Part shown: positions 11,802-23,725 of the stretch, in pieces
How positions within the stretch are numbered: position 1 is the first letter of the stretch
How the letters are laid out: every line of letters starts with the position of its first letter
Source: Cyrtodaria siliqua
Lineage: Eukaryota; Mollusca; Bivalvia; Adapedonta; Hiatellidae
Assembly (NCBI GenBank): GCA_037043455.1
Contig: JAWPHD010007165.1
Span: forward strand, 1-64,000
Direction of reading: 5' to 3'
DNA length: 64,000 bases
Translations under genes and position numbers: made by a program
Notes under the pieces: model-generated
The model's database searches: none
What the model saw: the letters and a program-made list of their open reading frames with translations, nothing else
Told to the model about the DNA's origin: nothing

Positions 11802-11930
11802 CGCTTAAAGTAAGGAATATGGCTATATGGTTACATGCTCACTGTCTGTTAATAGGGTTCAATATCCATCCGATAAGGCGCTTAAAGTAAGGAATATGCG
11901 TTAAATGTTACCAGTCTGTTTATCTATGCT
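11802..11930 (+). repeat. Short direct duplication, ~77 bp apart
   Basis: CGCTTAAAGTAAGGAATATG occurs at about 11802 and again at 11879, with loosely similar sequence after each. Confidence 0.6.
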
Positions 11931-12019
11931 TTTTCCACGGCTGGACATGTTGTCCACCAATAACTGTATACTTTGTAAATGTGGGGTGGGGTTCAGAAAC
12001 CTGTTTATTGTCCGGTCTT

Positions 12020-12655
12020 TTGGTGTGAAGCCCAGGACCGACAGCCATTAAATATGCAGTATAGTATATTTACCTCAAGCAACCCGAGTAATAAAATATA
12101 CCTTCGCAATAACTGTATGCATGTGGATCCAAATATTACCCTGGCTCGGTCTACAACCCGGAACCGAGGGTGCTGGCACCCGTACCGACGCCACCGACAC
12201 CACTTACATATTCAGGTTAGTCTATTTACGTCAAGCAATCTGAGTAACAATATATACCTTCACAAGAATCGTTATGCCATATGGTACGCCAATGTTACCG
12301 AGGCTCTGTCTACAACCCAAGGCCGTCGACCGCGACACCCGTACCGAGGGCCATGCCATTCGTACCGACAGCCCTGACACCCAACATAATTGCAGGATAG
12401 TCTATTTACATCAAGCGACCCGATTAACAAAATATACCTTCACAATAATTGTATGCCATATGGTTCCCAAATATTACCCTGGCTTGGTCTACAATCCAGG
12501 TCCTATGGCCTCGACACCACTGGCATATTCGGGATAGTCCATTTAAGTCAAGCAACCTGAGTAACAACATATACCTTCACAAGCATTGTTCTGCCATATG
12601 GTTCGCCAATGTTACCGAGGCTCTGTCTACAACCAAAATGATATATAGGGTCCTA
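12020..12655 (+). repeat. Degenerate tandem repeat, ~150-180 bp unit, about four copies
   Basis: Each unit has a TCTATTTACATCAAGCAACC-like block (near 12066, 12221, 12399, 12539), a TATACCTTCACAA block, a GCCATATGGT block and a GTCTACAACCC block, often followed by CGTACCGA-type short repeats. The open frames across it arise from the repeat. Confidence 0.75.
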
Positions 12656-12726
12656 TAGAAACCACAGCTTCCGAACGCAATGGCATCGTAGGTCCGCACT
12701 GTACTGCAAGCAAGGACTTGAAACTA

Positions 12727-13320
12727 CAATGAAAGAGACAAAAAACAACAGAAAGGGTGGTTAAGACAGGGTTACCGACTTGGAACGGTCAGTAGGCAAT
12801 AAGGCCTACTGGTTAGCTTGAATCGATTTTATATGCGCACAATCCTCGCTATTATCCTGTCTTCAGCGCCCAAATAGACAAGACAGTGTAAACAAAACAA
12901 AACAAGTTTGAGTACTTACAAATTTGTAAAAACAAAACAACAGAAAGGGTGGTGAAGACAGGGTTACCGACTTGGAACGGTCAGTAGGCAATAAGGCCTA
13001 CTGGTTGGCTTGAATCGATTTTATATGCGCACAATCCTCGCTATTATCCTGTCTTCAGCGCCCAAATAGACATGACAGTGTTAACAAAACTACATCCCAT
13101 CAAAAGGAATTCTCTAACAATAAAGTCCACATCCAGAGAAACTAACTAAAGATACACATACAAAATAACAAACATCCCATGATGTATCCAGAATCGTACT
13201 GAACAACCATAGTAGTTGCAGCTAAAGAGAAAACCAATCTAGGGTACGACAAGAAAACCCGAGGAACGAAAGCTCATGCACCTACCTCCCTTAGTTGGGG
13301 TTTCAGTAGGTACAATCATA
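12727..13320 (-). mobile_element. Diverged Penelope-like 3' UTR fragments, tandemly doubled
   Basis: A ~150 bp block beginning AGAAAGGGTGG, then GGTTACCGACTTGGAACGG, occurs at about 12750 and again at about 12942 (192 bp apart). It resembles the 3' UTR block of the Penelope-like elements (GGGCTA.CG.TTGGAACGGTCAGT, ending GACAGTGTAAA). Sequence to 13300 (ACGACAAGAAA) matches the next part of that UTR. It is a different subfamily from copies A and B. Partial tandem copies are common for Penelope-like insertions. Confidence 0.6.
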
Positions 13321-13424
13321 GACCGACGACCCCAACATCCGTATCGACGACCCCGACATCCGTACCGACAGCCCCGACACCCGTCTACAATTGTCGACTT
13401 GGTCTACAATTATCGTCTGGGTGA

Positions 13425-13466
13425 AGCCCAATAAATCCTTTCGGCTCATGTGATCTAAAAAAAAGT
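13425..13466 (+). mobile_element. 3' terminus of a hairpin-ended (Helitron-like) element
   Basis: CTTTCGGCTCATGTGATCTA followed by A residues matches the ends at 55643-55677 and 59995-60025. Only this end is recognisable. The rest of the element is not evident to the left. Confidence 0.5.
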
Positions 13467-13559
13467 CATTTTAAGATTGCTTTCTTTTTCTCCCTAATAT
13501 TTCAAGATGTTTACATCTTGTTCATTCCAAATATTTGTTTTCTTGAAGTGATACTTTAG

Positions 13560-13884
13560 CAAACTCTTTCTAGAGCTTGTACTCTAGTTGAGGACTTTAA
13601 TATTCGTAATATTTGTATAAATAACAAGCTACTCCATCAGGGCTACCGTTACCATCAACTTCGTAAAACCTTTGCAAAATTTTATTATCGTAACCCTGAT
13701 CTTCTTTCCAAATATAAAAGTAATGTAAGACCTCTTCTGCGACAAGGACAGACTGACTTCTATGGTGACGTCATTTACAAACTTCGTAAGATCGTTGGTA
13801 ATAATCACTTTCATACTATCTTTGTTAATTTGTGAACACGTTTATCAATCGAAGTTTGACCCTATCATTTTGCAACGCACTGCA
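13560..13884 (+). pseudogene. Penelope-like element copy B, coding fragment (5' part)
   Basis: The plus strand matches the C-terminal coding region of copy A (compare 2160-2410, minus): nucleotides for GYRYHQLRKTFAKFYYR, the following leucine-rich piece, and FYGDVIYKLRKI can be read with frame changes. A stop follows TIFVNL. Homology starts abruptly at about 13560, so the copy is 5'-truncated. It continues after the LTR insertion at 15399 with the LVSDPFTARHY-like and NCAMTGQAV-like segments. It is inactive. Confidence 0.8.
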
Positions 13885-15398
13885 TGTCGCAAGATGACCC
13901 TAGTGGTTTGGACGAACTTGGGAAAGAATCAATGAAGGTGACTGAATTTACATTAATGCAACTTTTAAAATAGGTTAAATATATACAATTAACAAGAAAA
14001 ACAAGCGAATACACAGATGAAATATGAAAAAGACTGTTCTGATGAACGTTTAAGACGTTCGTAGTATTATCACAAATACTGAATGTGTCGACTGACTATA
14101 TATGACACTAAAGTGTTGTTGCAGTTACAACCATGTTGATGATCACAAACGTTACAAAGAATGGTGCACGAGAGCTCATGAATATGATGCGCGACTCCAA
14201 TGATCGGTGATGGTCATCAAAATATTCTATAAGGGTTGATGACTCAATGAATATGATGACGCGATGATTAACCTCCATCGAGGTTTTTGGGTAACGTTCC
14301 TCCAGTAAGGTCTGATGACGGGCCCACCACGTGTCCCGGGGGTTGTTGCTCCTATGAGAACCGGACCATGTGGTCCATGTAAGGGGACCGTCTCAACCGA
14401 TCGTTACGTTATGCGTCGATTCCCGTTGAATCACCTAGAGGGCCTACACACCCTAAAGGCTTAGCTCCACTCCGGGAGGCTTAGGCTGTAACAATACATA
14501 CTTTTAGATGTCGGTTCATTAACACAACGATCTTATATAATTATCAGTACACAAACAAATCATTCTCTCGTAATATATGCGAGCCACTCTCTAATAATGA
14601 TGTGTAGCAATGTATACGTATTCTACCATACCATGTTTACTCATCGGCATATATACAAGTATAGCACCTCACCGTTAACCACCGTTAACCAATGCACCTA
14701 ATATACACCGTTATCAATTTAATCTTGTATAACAATAAATGAGTTATAAACATATGCATATATACATGCATGTCCTCTCAACGTTAACTAATGCACCTAC
14801 TGTACAACGTTATCAAATTAATATCGTTCAATTAATGATCGACTACAATAATTATATCTAATAAAGTTAACTTCTGAATCATATGCTAGTTGTATCAAGT
14901 TAATGTTTGAGAAACATAAAAGCTAACCGGATGTAGTAGCATCGCCAAACAAGATGGCGACGACCACTGAATACAAATGTACGATAACATTTCAGAAATT
15001 AATACTGACCACATATTGCCTGTGAGTTTCACCCTTTCCAACTTCTACACGAAACAAAGCAACTTTCAATCAATCCCGGCCATGACTGGAGAACAGTGCA
15101 TTTTTTAACCAACGTTCCGCCCAAAACCTCAACAATTTTGCCCTTTAGAGAGATAGCTTGTAAAATACCTATACTTTTAAATGCATTAACGCACATGTAA
15201 ACTTATTGAACGGTCCTGTCGTACTCCCTCTAACGGCGTTATAAAATTGCTCGCTTTTACGTGGTACATGAATATATCATGCAACTGGTGAATTTGTTTC
15301 AACTGAACAATGGATTAGCATGTGACTGACAGATGTCGCCAAGTGCTTACAAGAGCTATGTACGACCAATACGCTCTACTCGAGATTATTTTGTGACA
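13885..15398 (-). mobile_element. Solo LTR, 1,514 bp, with 5 bp target duplication
   Basis: The insertion begins TGTCGCAAGATG and ends TTTTGTGACA, so it has TG...CA ends with short inverted termini (TGTCRC/GYGACA). CTGCA flanks it on both sides (13880-13884 and 15399-15403), cutting the Penelope-like coding sequence. A second, inverted copy lies at 42786-44358, also non-coding. Length, TG...CA ends and 5 bp duplication point to a solo LTR of an LTR retrotransposon. No internal gag/pol is present. The sense strand is not established; strand is given relative to the copy at 42.8 kb. Confidence 0.8.
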
Positions 15399-16010
15399 CT
15401 GCATACTTGGTGTCGGACCCATTTACAGCTCGCCACTATCCTTTCTCTTTAATTGTGCGATGACCGGACAGGCTGTGTACCCTATGATGACGTCTACCTA
15501 AAGCCCAAAAGGACGGTGACGTTTATTGTGTGTCTGCATTCTTGTCTTGTCATTGATTTATTCTCGTGTTGCTCTGGCTTCTGCCAAGTCACTAAGTACC
15601 TTCTTTTTGGCTTTCTAGGCTATTGTGTTTTGTATTTATATATACACGAGCATCTTTGTGCTTTACTTATATTGCCTATTAATGCTGCCTTGTTTGTTAG
15701 AGAATAGTTCATGGAGGGGATTTCTTTATTTACACTGTCCCGTGTTAATTGGGATTACAGTAGGGTAAGTGTGAGGTTTGGTGCACCCTAGAACCTGGTT
15801 TAAACCCCACTCCCCACCCCACTCCAGCGGCCTTTTTTGCCACTGACCGTTCCAAGGCGGTAGCCCTATTGTCAACCCTTTTTGTGTTTGTGACGTTATA
15901 TGCCTTTATTCCTTATTAACATTGCCTTTCATGTTTGTCGCTTTGCCTGTTTTGGGGTTTACTGTGTTCTGTGAAAGCTGCATTTTCTGTTCGACTTTTA
16001 TACTTATGTT
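15399..16010 (+). mobile_element. Penelope-like element copy B, C-terminal end and 3' UTR
   Basis: After the LTR the copy A homology resumes: GACCCATTTACAGCTCGCCA, then ATGACCGGACAGGCTGTG, a stop region near 15497, and the 3' UTR with TGCTCTGGCTTCTGCCAAGT. The terminal block to about 15900 (GGGATTACAGTAGGGTAAGT, then CCTAGAACC...GTTCCAAGGC) is the same 3' end as at 1580-1780 and 31440-31652. The 84-codon open frame at 15453-15707 is UTR-derived and matched by one in copy A (1797-2003). Confidence 0.8.
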
Positions 16011-16289
16011 TAGCAATGAATAATGAATTATGTATATGTTGTTCTTAGAGATATAAACATTTTTTCTGTAGTATTATTGTTTGGGCGTAAACTTTGCCAA
16101 ATAACGTGACATATTAAATAAAGTCGGAAAGAATGATTCTATTTGGAAATGTCAACACTTCGAAACACTGCAGAAAGCATGCAATTAATATTCGTATGTT
16201 TCCGTCAATTCAACTAATTGTTTACACATTTCTTCTTAGATGGTTTAACCATTGTTATCTGCATACGCTTATAGAGTGCGATGTGATGT
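16011..16289. other. Unannotated spacer
   Basis: AT-rich. An open frame (16133-16429) has no recognisable content. Confidence 0.4.
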
Positions 16290-16440
16290 CACGGAATATC
16301 CAAATCAAATCAAAATCAAAATTCTTTATTAACGTAGGATTCATACAAGCAACAGTGTTACAACATGCATTTATATATCAATGGCGACAAATCATCAAAT
16401 ATATTTCTATACACGTATACTTCAGCTAACGACGACATAC
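16290..16440 (-). mobile_element. Probable LINE 3' end with simple-repeat tail
   Basis: On the minus strand the sequence reads AATAAAGAATTTTGATTTTG and then TGATTTGATT-type repeats, the tail style of several invertebrate LINEs. Only the 3' UTR seems present. Confidence 0.45.
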
Positions 16441-16873
16441 AAAACATTTAACAATGCGGTTTATGGATTTCTAATCAAAATAAGATAAGTACAGTAGATG
16501 TTACAGGATTAATAATAATAATATTAAAAACAACAACAACAACAACAATATAATACCGGCTTTGCGATTATTGATAATGGAAGTTATCCATAAAGAATTA
16601 TTGAATCATTGAAATACAGTTAAAGGGGCTACATCAGGCATTGTATTAAAAAAATAAGTCGAGGTGTGAAGACGTGTTTTTTCGAGCTCTCGATAGAGTA
16701 CAAAAAGGAAATGGAAGAAATTGAGTAAAATTTTGATTTTTACTGGATAAATAACTCATAAAATGGAAAGTTAAAGTGTTTATATGTTAAACTATGTTGA
16801 CAAGAAAATATATCTATGGTAAACGGAGATCAAAGCGAAAAAAGAGTGATGAAAGTTTTAACAATTCAACAGT

Positions 16874-17821
16874 TTGAGCAAAGCGGGAAAATATTTGAAG
16901 TCGCCGGAAAGCCCTGATGGGGTAAATGTTAGTACAGTACTGAACGAAGCAAACGCAGTATTATTTCACTGTGATGATACCATCATAAATCTCAACAGTA
17001 TATTTGAACAATCGTTAGTAGATATACCAGACTCGCCCAACCCACCTACCTTTCAGCCATGAGTCAAGAAACTATAAAAACATCGGATAAGGGTCCGTCT
17101 AAAGCCGATTTAATGAGTTGATGGAAGAAATAATAAAATGGACAAGCGATTGAAATCATTAGAATCGTTAGAGCAAAAGGTTGATCAATTTGAGCAAGAA
17201 ATGAAAAAGCTTTGGACGTACGTACATGAGCAGGTAAAACGGACGGACGAACGGGTAGAGAGAGTTGAAGACAAGGTGGAGAGTACAGATATTTCGTTGG
17301 GTATAGTTAACGATAAAGTTGTCCAAATTTAAAAAGAGCGTGACGCACTGAGGGATGAGGTTGTATATTTACAGTCCCAATCAATGAGGAATAATCTAGT
17401 GTTCGGCAATATACCGGAGGCCCCGACTGAGGTACCAGCGGAGATGGAAAAGCGCCTACGGGAATTCATGGTAGCAGAAATGAAAATTGCACAGACTACT
17501 GTGGACGTTATCCAGTTTGAAAGAGTGCATAGCATGGGCTCTATAGCAGGTAATAGAAGTACATGTAGAAGAATCGTGGCGAAGTGTTCTTTGTTTAAAG
17601 AACTTGAACTAGTGAGAAGAGAGTGGAAACATCTGGAAGGAAAGGCATTCTACGTGACCGAACAGTTTCCCAAGGAGGCAAATGACAAGAGAAGACAACT
17701 ATTTCCGCTTCTAAAGAAGGCAAAGAATGAAAACAAAAAGGCATGGTTAGCGTATGACACGTTGTACATTGACGGAATTTGTGGATTTAATTACGGAAAA
17801 CCATTTTGTTTTTCTATATGA
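16874..17821 (+). pseudogene. LINE C ORF1 protein, broken
   Basis: Three open pieces follow one another. The first (from 16874) starts MSKAGKYLKSPESPDGVN. The second (17138-17332) is a strongly heptad-like coiled coil, LEQKVDQFEQEMKKL ... ERVERVEDKVEST. The third (17384-17821) has RNNLVFGNIPEAPTEVP, an RRM-like start, and ends with the basic stretch GKAFYVTEQFPKEANDKRR, FPLLKKAKNENKKAWLAYD, LYIDG. That order (coiled coil, RRM-like domain, C-terminal basic domain) is that of L1-type ORF1 RNA chaperones. Stops at 17063 and 17333 break it. The 3' end overlaps the ORF2 start by some 40 bases in another frame. Confidence 0.75.
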
Positions 17822-19263
17822 ATCGTGGACGCACAAAGATAGTGATGTGAACTTATCTGGCTATGTTGCTCATAATTTCTACCGTAAATTTCAAAATCGT
17901 AATGCGAAGAGGTGTAGCGGTGGAATTGTTTTATATTATAAACAAAACTTGAAAGAGGGTGTTGAAATTATTCGTACACGTCATGATACGATTATTTGAC
18001 TTAAAATTGACCATACCTTTTTTCATTTTGATAAGGATGTATATATCTGTGGTGTTTATATATGGGGTGAAGACCCTCCAGCTTATAATATAGCCACTGT
18101 TGATTTATTTGATACACTTCAAAGTGATATGTATGATTTTGAGAATTTAGGTGCCGTGTATATTGTGAAATGTTTTCATACAATTTATAGAAACGCATTA
18201 TGGTTGAAACTTTACAAAATGGGGATACAGGGTAAATTACTAAAAATAATAAAAAATATGTATGAAAAAGTAAAATCATATGTTACTGTTAAAACAAAGA
18301 TTCTGGTTTTCAGAAAAAGAGGTGATTTATTTATATTATGAATCTTGGCATTATAATGGAGAGAATATAGAGGTAGTAAATGATTTCAACTATTTAGGTA
18401 CAGTTTTTAATTATACTGGAAATTTTGCTCTGAACCAAGAACAACTTATTGGAAAATCTTTGTTCTCTTAGTAAACTGTAGAAAAGTAAGGTTGAAATCA
18501 AAAGTAGTATGTCAACTATTTGATTCATTTGTGGGGGCTATTTTGAATTATTCTTCTGAAATTTGGGGATATACGAAATCAAAGCAAATCGAAAGAATAC
18601 ATTTAACATTTTGTAAACAAATTTTAAAAGTAAGAAATAGTTCTTGTACATCAGGAGTATATGGTGAACTAGGTAGATATCCTTTATTTATAACGCTTTA
18701 TGTAAGAATACTTTAATTTTACATGTGCAGTGGTTTCTATAGGACCGTATATCTGGAATGACCCAAATTTTGTTAATGCTAAATACTTTATAAATACGTT
18801 TAGACAAAGAGTTGTTGATTGTTTTATACCACGATGGTTTGTAGATAAGGAATCAAGTGGTGTACTTAAATTATATAATAAATGTAAATCGAGTTTTAAT
18901 TATGAATCATACCTTGATATTTTACCATGTAATCTCAGACCATATTTGACAAAATTCAGAATATCAGCACATTCGTTAAGAATACAGACCGGTAGATACT
19001 CTCATAATGGAATACCTAGAAATGAAAGATATTGTCAATGCTGTCATAGTATTGATATGGAAGATGAATACCATTTTATTTTGATTTGTCATTGTTACAC
19101 AAGAATCCGGACAATTTATATTAAAAAATATTATTATAATAGACCTCGTATGTTTAAATTCTTAGAATTAAGGCAGACACAGGATAAGATTATTTTTGTT
19201 ACTAAGTTAGCTAAATATATTAGTACAGCTTTAGCTCTAAGGAATACAATCTTGATTAATTAA
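17777..19263 (+). pseudogene. LINE C ORF2 with two in-family deletions
   Basis: The endonuclease N-terminus is readable (DLITENHFVFLYESWT, then RCSGGIVLYYKQNLKEG), then DKDVYICGVYIWGEDPPAYN near 18040. At about 18160 it jumps into the RT segment FHTIYRNALWLKLYKMGIQG KLLKIIKNMYE, so roughly the second half of the endonuclease and the RT N-terminus are missing. At about 18290 it jumps again to the thumb (KILVFRKRG, VVNDFNYLGTVFNY), which removes the catalytic YADD region. The C-terminus (LNYSSEIWG, YGELGRYPLF, RYCQCCHSIDMEDEYHF ... ALALRNTILIN) is complete to the stop at 19261. It is a non-functional deletion derivative. The last six codons lie in the inverted duplication. Confidence 0.8.
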
Positions 19264-20257
19264 ACAATGTTTAGCTCTTTTGTATTTTAATTCTCATGTA
19301 TCAGTTATTTAATATTAATATTGCTCATAGCAAATGTACTTTTGTCTAAATCTCTCGACTTATTATGCATGAAAATGTATGTATGTATACATAACGATGT
19401 ACATATGTACAAGTTAAATAAAATATATGTTCTGTTCTGTTCATTTCATGGGAGTATAGGGGTCTGACGTAAAACTGACAAGAATTTATTTTCCTAAAGG
19501 GGCTAAACATAATGAATGAGCCTAAAACTGACTCCTTATTTACAAGGAAATCCATTCTGCACAGTAATATGTGCTATCTTAGTTACTTTAAGCATGTAAC
19601 GCTCGATTTAATTCAAACTATAATTGTAGATCTGAACAACACAGTGCCAACACCATATTTGATTGATATGACAATTTCATATCATGAAGTGGAATATGTT
19701 TGAAAAAATCCAGAAAAAAACCTGATGTAGATCTACCCTCCTTTAAAGGCATCGCGCGTAAGTATCAAAGTACCGAAGGTACTGAGAGCATGGTGAACTA
19801 TGATGAAATTGCGTCTTAGAATAATGTCGTGTTTAATTACAATGAAATGAAACCGGAACAGGATTCAAAATCCATACTGTTTGTTTACAACAGTTTTGAT
19901 AAATCCCGAACAAGATTTGAGAAATCGGGAATCCTGCTCTCGGGATGGATTCGTGCAGATTCAAGACGGATCATTCGGAACACTTCGGCCAATGATGCTA
20001 CGAATGACAACAGATTAGGCCTAAAAAAGTGTTTGTTTCGGGTAACATCTTCAAAAAAATTAGGTAGGGTAGGATTTTTTTTTTATTAATTTGTTTGTCC
20101 TCAAACTTTGGATGGCTAAACAGAACCTTGGCTGGACCTTGGAACAAGGTGTGTATTGAATGTTCCATGCATTAACTGTTATTTCATTAAAAAAATAAAA
20201 CATTCAATAGTAAATAAACTTAATAAACCTGACAATCCTGTATTACTAATCAAAAGC
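19243..20257 (+). repeat. Right arm of the ~1.0 kb inverted duplication
   Basis: This is the reverse complement of 1-1015. It starts in the last codons of LINE C ORF2, includes the LINE 3' UTR and tail, and then about 815 bp of flanking DNA with an 86-codon open frame (19829-20089) that has no recognised domain. Confidence 0.95.
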
Positions 20258-20696
20258 TGTTATTGTGTACACTGGTCACAGATAATGTTTTGCCATTTGC
20301 ATGCTTTTAAGGACAGATTTAAATTCAATGATTTCAAGACATATTAAGGCGTTTAAAATTAAAATTTACCCAAGTGTTAAAATATTCATAAAGACCAGGC
20401 ATTCACAATTTATTTTTTATTTACCAAATAATTTATATTAACTTGCTAACTAAGGTTAAACAACAAACCACATTACAAATACACTCACAAAATATTAATG
20501 ACTAGTAAATATTTCTGTGTGTTTACTCTAATTATTATTTTGTTCATGATTATATCATTTCGTTCATTGATATTTACATTTCTAATGTAAGTACTTGTAT
20601 AACACATACAAAACTAGAAACATCCATTTGACCATGAATCACATTTTAATTGCTTCACGCGCAGGTATTGATTGAGTACAATAATAATATAAATAT
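20258..20696. other. AT-rich intergenic DNA
   Basis: Nothing recognisable. Confidence 0.4.
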
Positions 20697-20838
20697 AAGG
20701 AATACATTTTTTTATATTTTTTAACATTCATGGGATCAGGTCGCAAGCAAATTTAACAATCCCTTCTGGATTCACTTACTTTGCACGTGACCTGATGTTA
20801 TTCAGTGCCATGAATTTAAAAAATAAAATGTATTCCTT
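20697..20838. mobile_element. Foldback MITE, ~142 bp
   Basis: AAGGAATACATTTT at the left is mirrored by AAAATGTATTCCTT at the right. Inner parts also pair (ACATTCATGG with CCATGAATT; ATCAGGTCGCA with TGCACGTGACCTGAT). It is a short palindromic element flanked by TA-rich sequence. Confidence 0.7.
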
Positions 20839-21470
20839 AAATACATTGGATTGAGCAATAATATAGTGGTTTAGTGGTAAATGTATATTCTGGCCTTTGG
20901 CCGAAAGCTAATAAATTAAGTAAACACATAGAAATGTTTATTGTACAGATCCCTATGGGTCACAAAAGTAGAAGCCAACATTTTTTTAGGCCTCAGATTA
21001 TTGAGATAAAGCCAAAATAATATAGGTGTATTTCCCCTCGGCCGACCGACCCTAAACTTTTTTAAGCAAAACAAACAACAAAAACTCTACCCACCTACCC
21101 TATTTTATTTAGAGCTGCTAGGGGAAACACACCTCTTTTTTGTTCTAATACAAATTGCGTATCTTATGTGTTTTTTTATATATCAGTAGGAACGCCAGCC
21201 CTTTGGCGTAGGAATATTTATCAAACAATGTCACGTGATAAAATTGATAACAAAATTACATTATCGGGAAAATTGTCACTGGTCAAATTTCTTCACCTCT
21301 TATTTATAAACTGTGATTATAACAAAACACAATCACAGATCGTTGTTAAAGTAATAATATTCACAAACTACATTGGTCGAACATAATTGGTGTACACTTC
21401 GTGTAATTCCCATTAATAGTTAAAGGTATTTTTCAAAGGGATGAATTTAGGTTGTTTTAAGGTTTAAATT
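20839..21470. other. AT-rich intergenic DNA
   Basis: No gene is recognised. The open frame at 21168-21386 has no recognisable content. Confidence 0.4.
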
Positions 21471-23030
21471 GCCAAAAATGCGCTTTTAAATCAAAATCGA
21501 TTTATTTTGTCATTTTAGAAGCGAGAATAAAAACAAATGCATGTACGCGTAGATAAAGTACTTTTTTTTCCCCAAAATTAACTAACATGACCCACGGACG
21601 CAAAGACGGCATAATGCATATACATTTACAGACGCGACCGGGTACACAAGAAATGAAATAATTCCATTATTTCAATACATATATTTCAAATGTATGTATC
21701 CATGCATTCCAGATTAAATTTCTGATCTATACATCCTTTTGGTTTATGCCGGAGTGCTCCGATTTGGTTTTAACAAACCAAATTGTAACGGTTCGTCGGG
21801 AAAGGAAATGAGGATAGTGGAAATATATGTTGCAGTGCTAATTTTCTGAATCCGAAAAAAATGCAAAAAAAAAAAGTTTTAACAACGAGAATGAATTTTT
21901 TTCTTGAAAGTGTTCATTGACATGTCTACTATTAAAACCCAAAATTTAAAGTCAATCAGAAAAAAGTACTTTTTTTTCCCAAAATTAACAAAGTACACCG
22001 TGTTAGCTAAAATATGAACAATCGCCTTTCGAAGTTAATGTACACGCGGGATATAAAACCATGAAATTGTGTGAAATCCTTTTTAAGAGATATATTGATT
22101 TCAAAATTGTTCTGTATTTAATAAATTATTAGAGTAGAATGTTCACCGTTTTTCTAAAGGACACCATTACGGTAGTATCCCTGCCACCCTCCATACCGTA
22201 TTGATTAAGTTGTATATAGCTGCGAATGCGCAGTTTAAATCAAATTCGATTTATTTCATCCTTTTAGAAGCGAGAGAAAAAAACAAAAGCATGTACGCGT
22301 AAATACATCAGTCCTCTGTAGATATGTAAAATATAAAAAAAATCGGAGGCAAGTACTTTCTTCCCCCGAAAATTAACGAAGTACACCGTAATCGTTTAAA
22401 TACGCCGAATCGACGTTCCAAATCGATGTTCGCACGGAATACAATTGTGGAATTATGAATTCATTTATGAAGATAAATCGATTTCAGCATTGTTCAGTAG
22501 TTGTTATATTATTGATGTAGTATGTTCACAGTATTTATGAGAGCAACAATACGGTAGTATCCCTCCAACCCCGTGGGCTTCCCCCCTCCAACCCGTACAC
22601 ACAATACGTTGTGTATTGCTGAGAATGCGCCTTTTGTTCAAATCGATTTATTTCGTCATTTTAGAAGCGAGCTTAATAATAAAATCATATAGATACATCT
22701 CTCCTCTGTATATATGTAGAATTTCAATAAACGGAGACAAGTACTAATTAAGTAACAGGACCGTCCGACCCAAAGACGGCAACATTCATATTCATTAAGG
22801 AAAGACGACCGGCTACAGAAACAATTAAATAATTTCGTTATGTAAACACATATATTTAAAATGTATGTGTTCATGTATTTTACACTAACTTTTTTATCTA
22901 TACATGCTTTGGGTTTATGTCAGAGTGGCCAATTTATTTTAACAAACAATGTTGCAACGGTATATCGGAAAATGAAATCATGATGGCGGCAACGTACGTT
23001 GCAGAGTTAATTTTCGAAATCAGAAAAAGC
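21471..23030 (+). repeat. Degenerate tandem array, ~390 bp unit, about four copies
   Basis: TCGATTTATTTCGTCATTTT followed by AGAAGCGAG recurs at 21498, 22247 and 22643. AAGTACTTTTTTTCCC then AAAATTAAC recurs near 21548, 21960 and 22352. TTTATGCCGGAGTG/TTTATGTCAGAGTG recurs near 21745 and 22915. Spacings are multiples of about 390 bp with indels. Confidence 0.7.
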
Positions 23031-23725
23031 GATAAACTAATATAAGTTTAACAGGCAGAAAGAAGTATATTCTATTAACTGTTCTTTTAAAACTGAGGGG
23101 GCGACTCGAGTTTTAAAGAAAGCAAGATTGGCATGTGTCCCTTTAACCAAGTAAATAAATGACTGACGAGTAACATACATGCTACTGTCAGTAACAAACA
23201 TGATTATGTGTAGACTCGAAGATTTCATAACATAAACGTGGACATGACATTGTGTCAATGGAGCACTTGCCAGAGTTGTGGTGTTGTGAAACACTGTACG
23301 CGTGAATCCAAAAAGTGCGGGTCGTTTATATTTATAGGGCATATATAGTTATATATATATATTTATATATATTATTCTTTTATATTTATATGGTCCCAGA
23401 ACGCAGTCATACTCACTACTATATTGAAAGTAAATACTGAATATACATGTGCGGTGCGTTACGATCTGTAGTATTTGAAAACAGACATATTAAACATTTC
23501 CCTGAACATATATACTATATTCATAGAATTAGTATTTCCTGGAAAAAAATACATGTTTGTTTTCAGCAGTTGAAATCTGCTATATTCTGCGAATATTGCT
23601 ACTTTGAAAATTTGAATACGTCTGTTTTCATCAAATAGCATGTTTTGTTTGTTTTAATATATCTATTTTTTAATTGATGATTTTTAAAAACAAAATGGAT
23701 GATCGGAATATGTCTTACAGACTGA
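23031..23725. other. Intergenic DNA with AT dinucleotide run and loose inverted repeat
   Basis: TA repeats lie at about 23340-23380. GAAAACAGAC near 23477 is mirrored by GTCTGTTTTC near 23622. GTGTCCCTTTAA at about 23134 matches the terminus of the element at 25320-25639. Confidence 0.4.

Larger units (their letters stand above)
16660..19441 (+). mobile_element. Non-LTR retrotransposon (LINE) C, internally deleted
   Basis: A plus-strand two-ORF LINE with ORF1 (16874-17821), a shrunken ORF2 (about 17777-19263) and a 3' UTR ending in AATAAAATATATGTTCTGTTC with TGTTC repeats near 19427-19441. The last ~198 bp are also present in the left inverted arm. It cannot be autonomous because the RT core is deleted. 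Confidence 0.8.
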
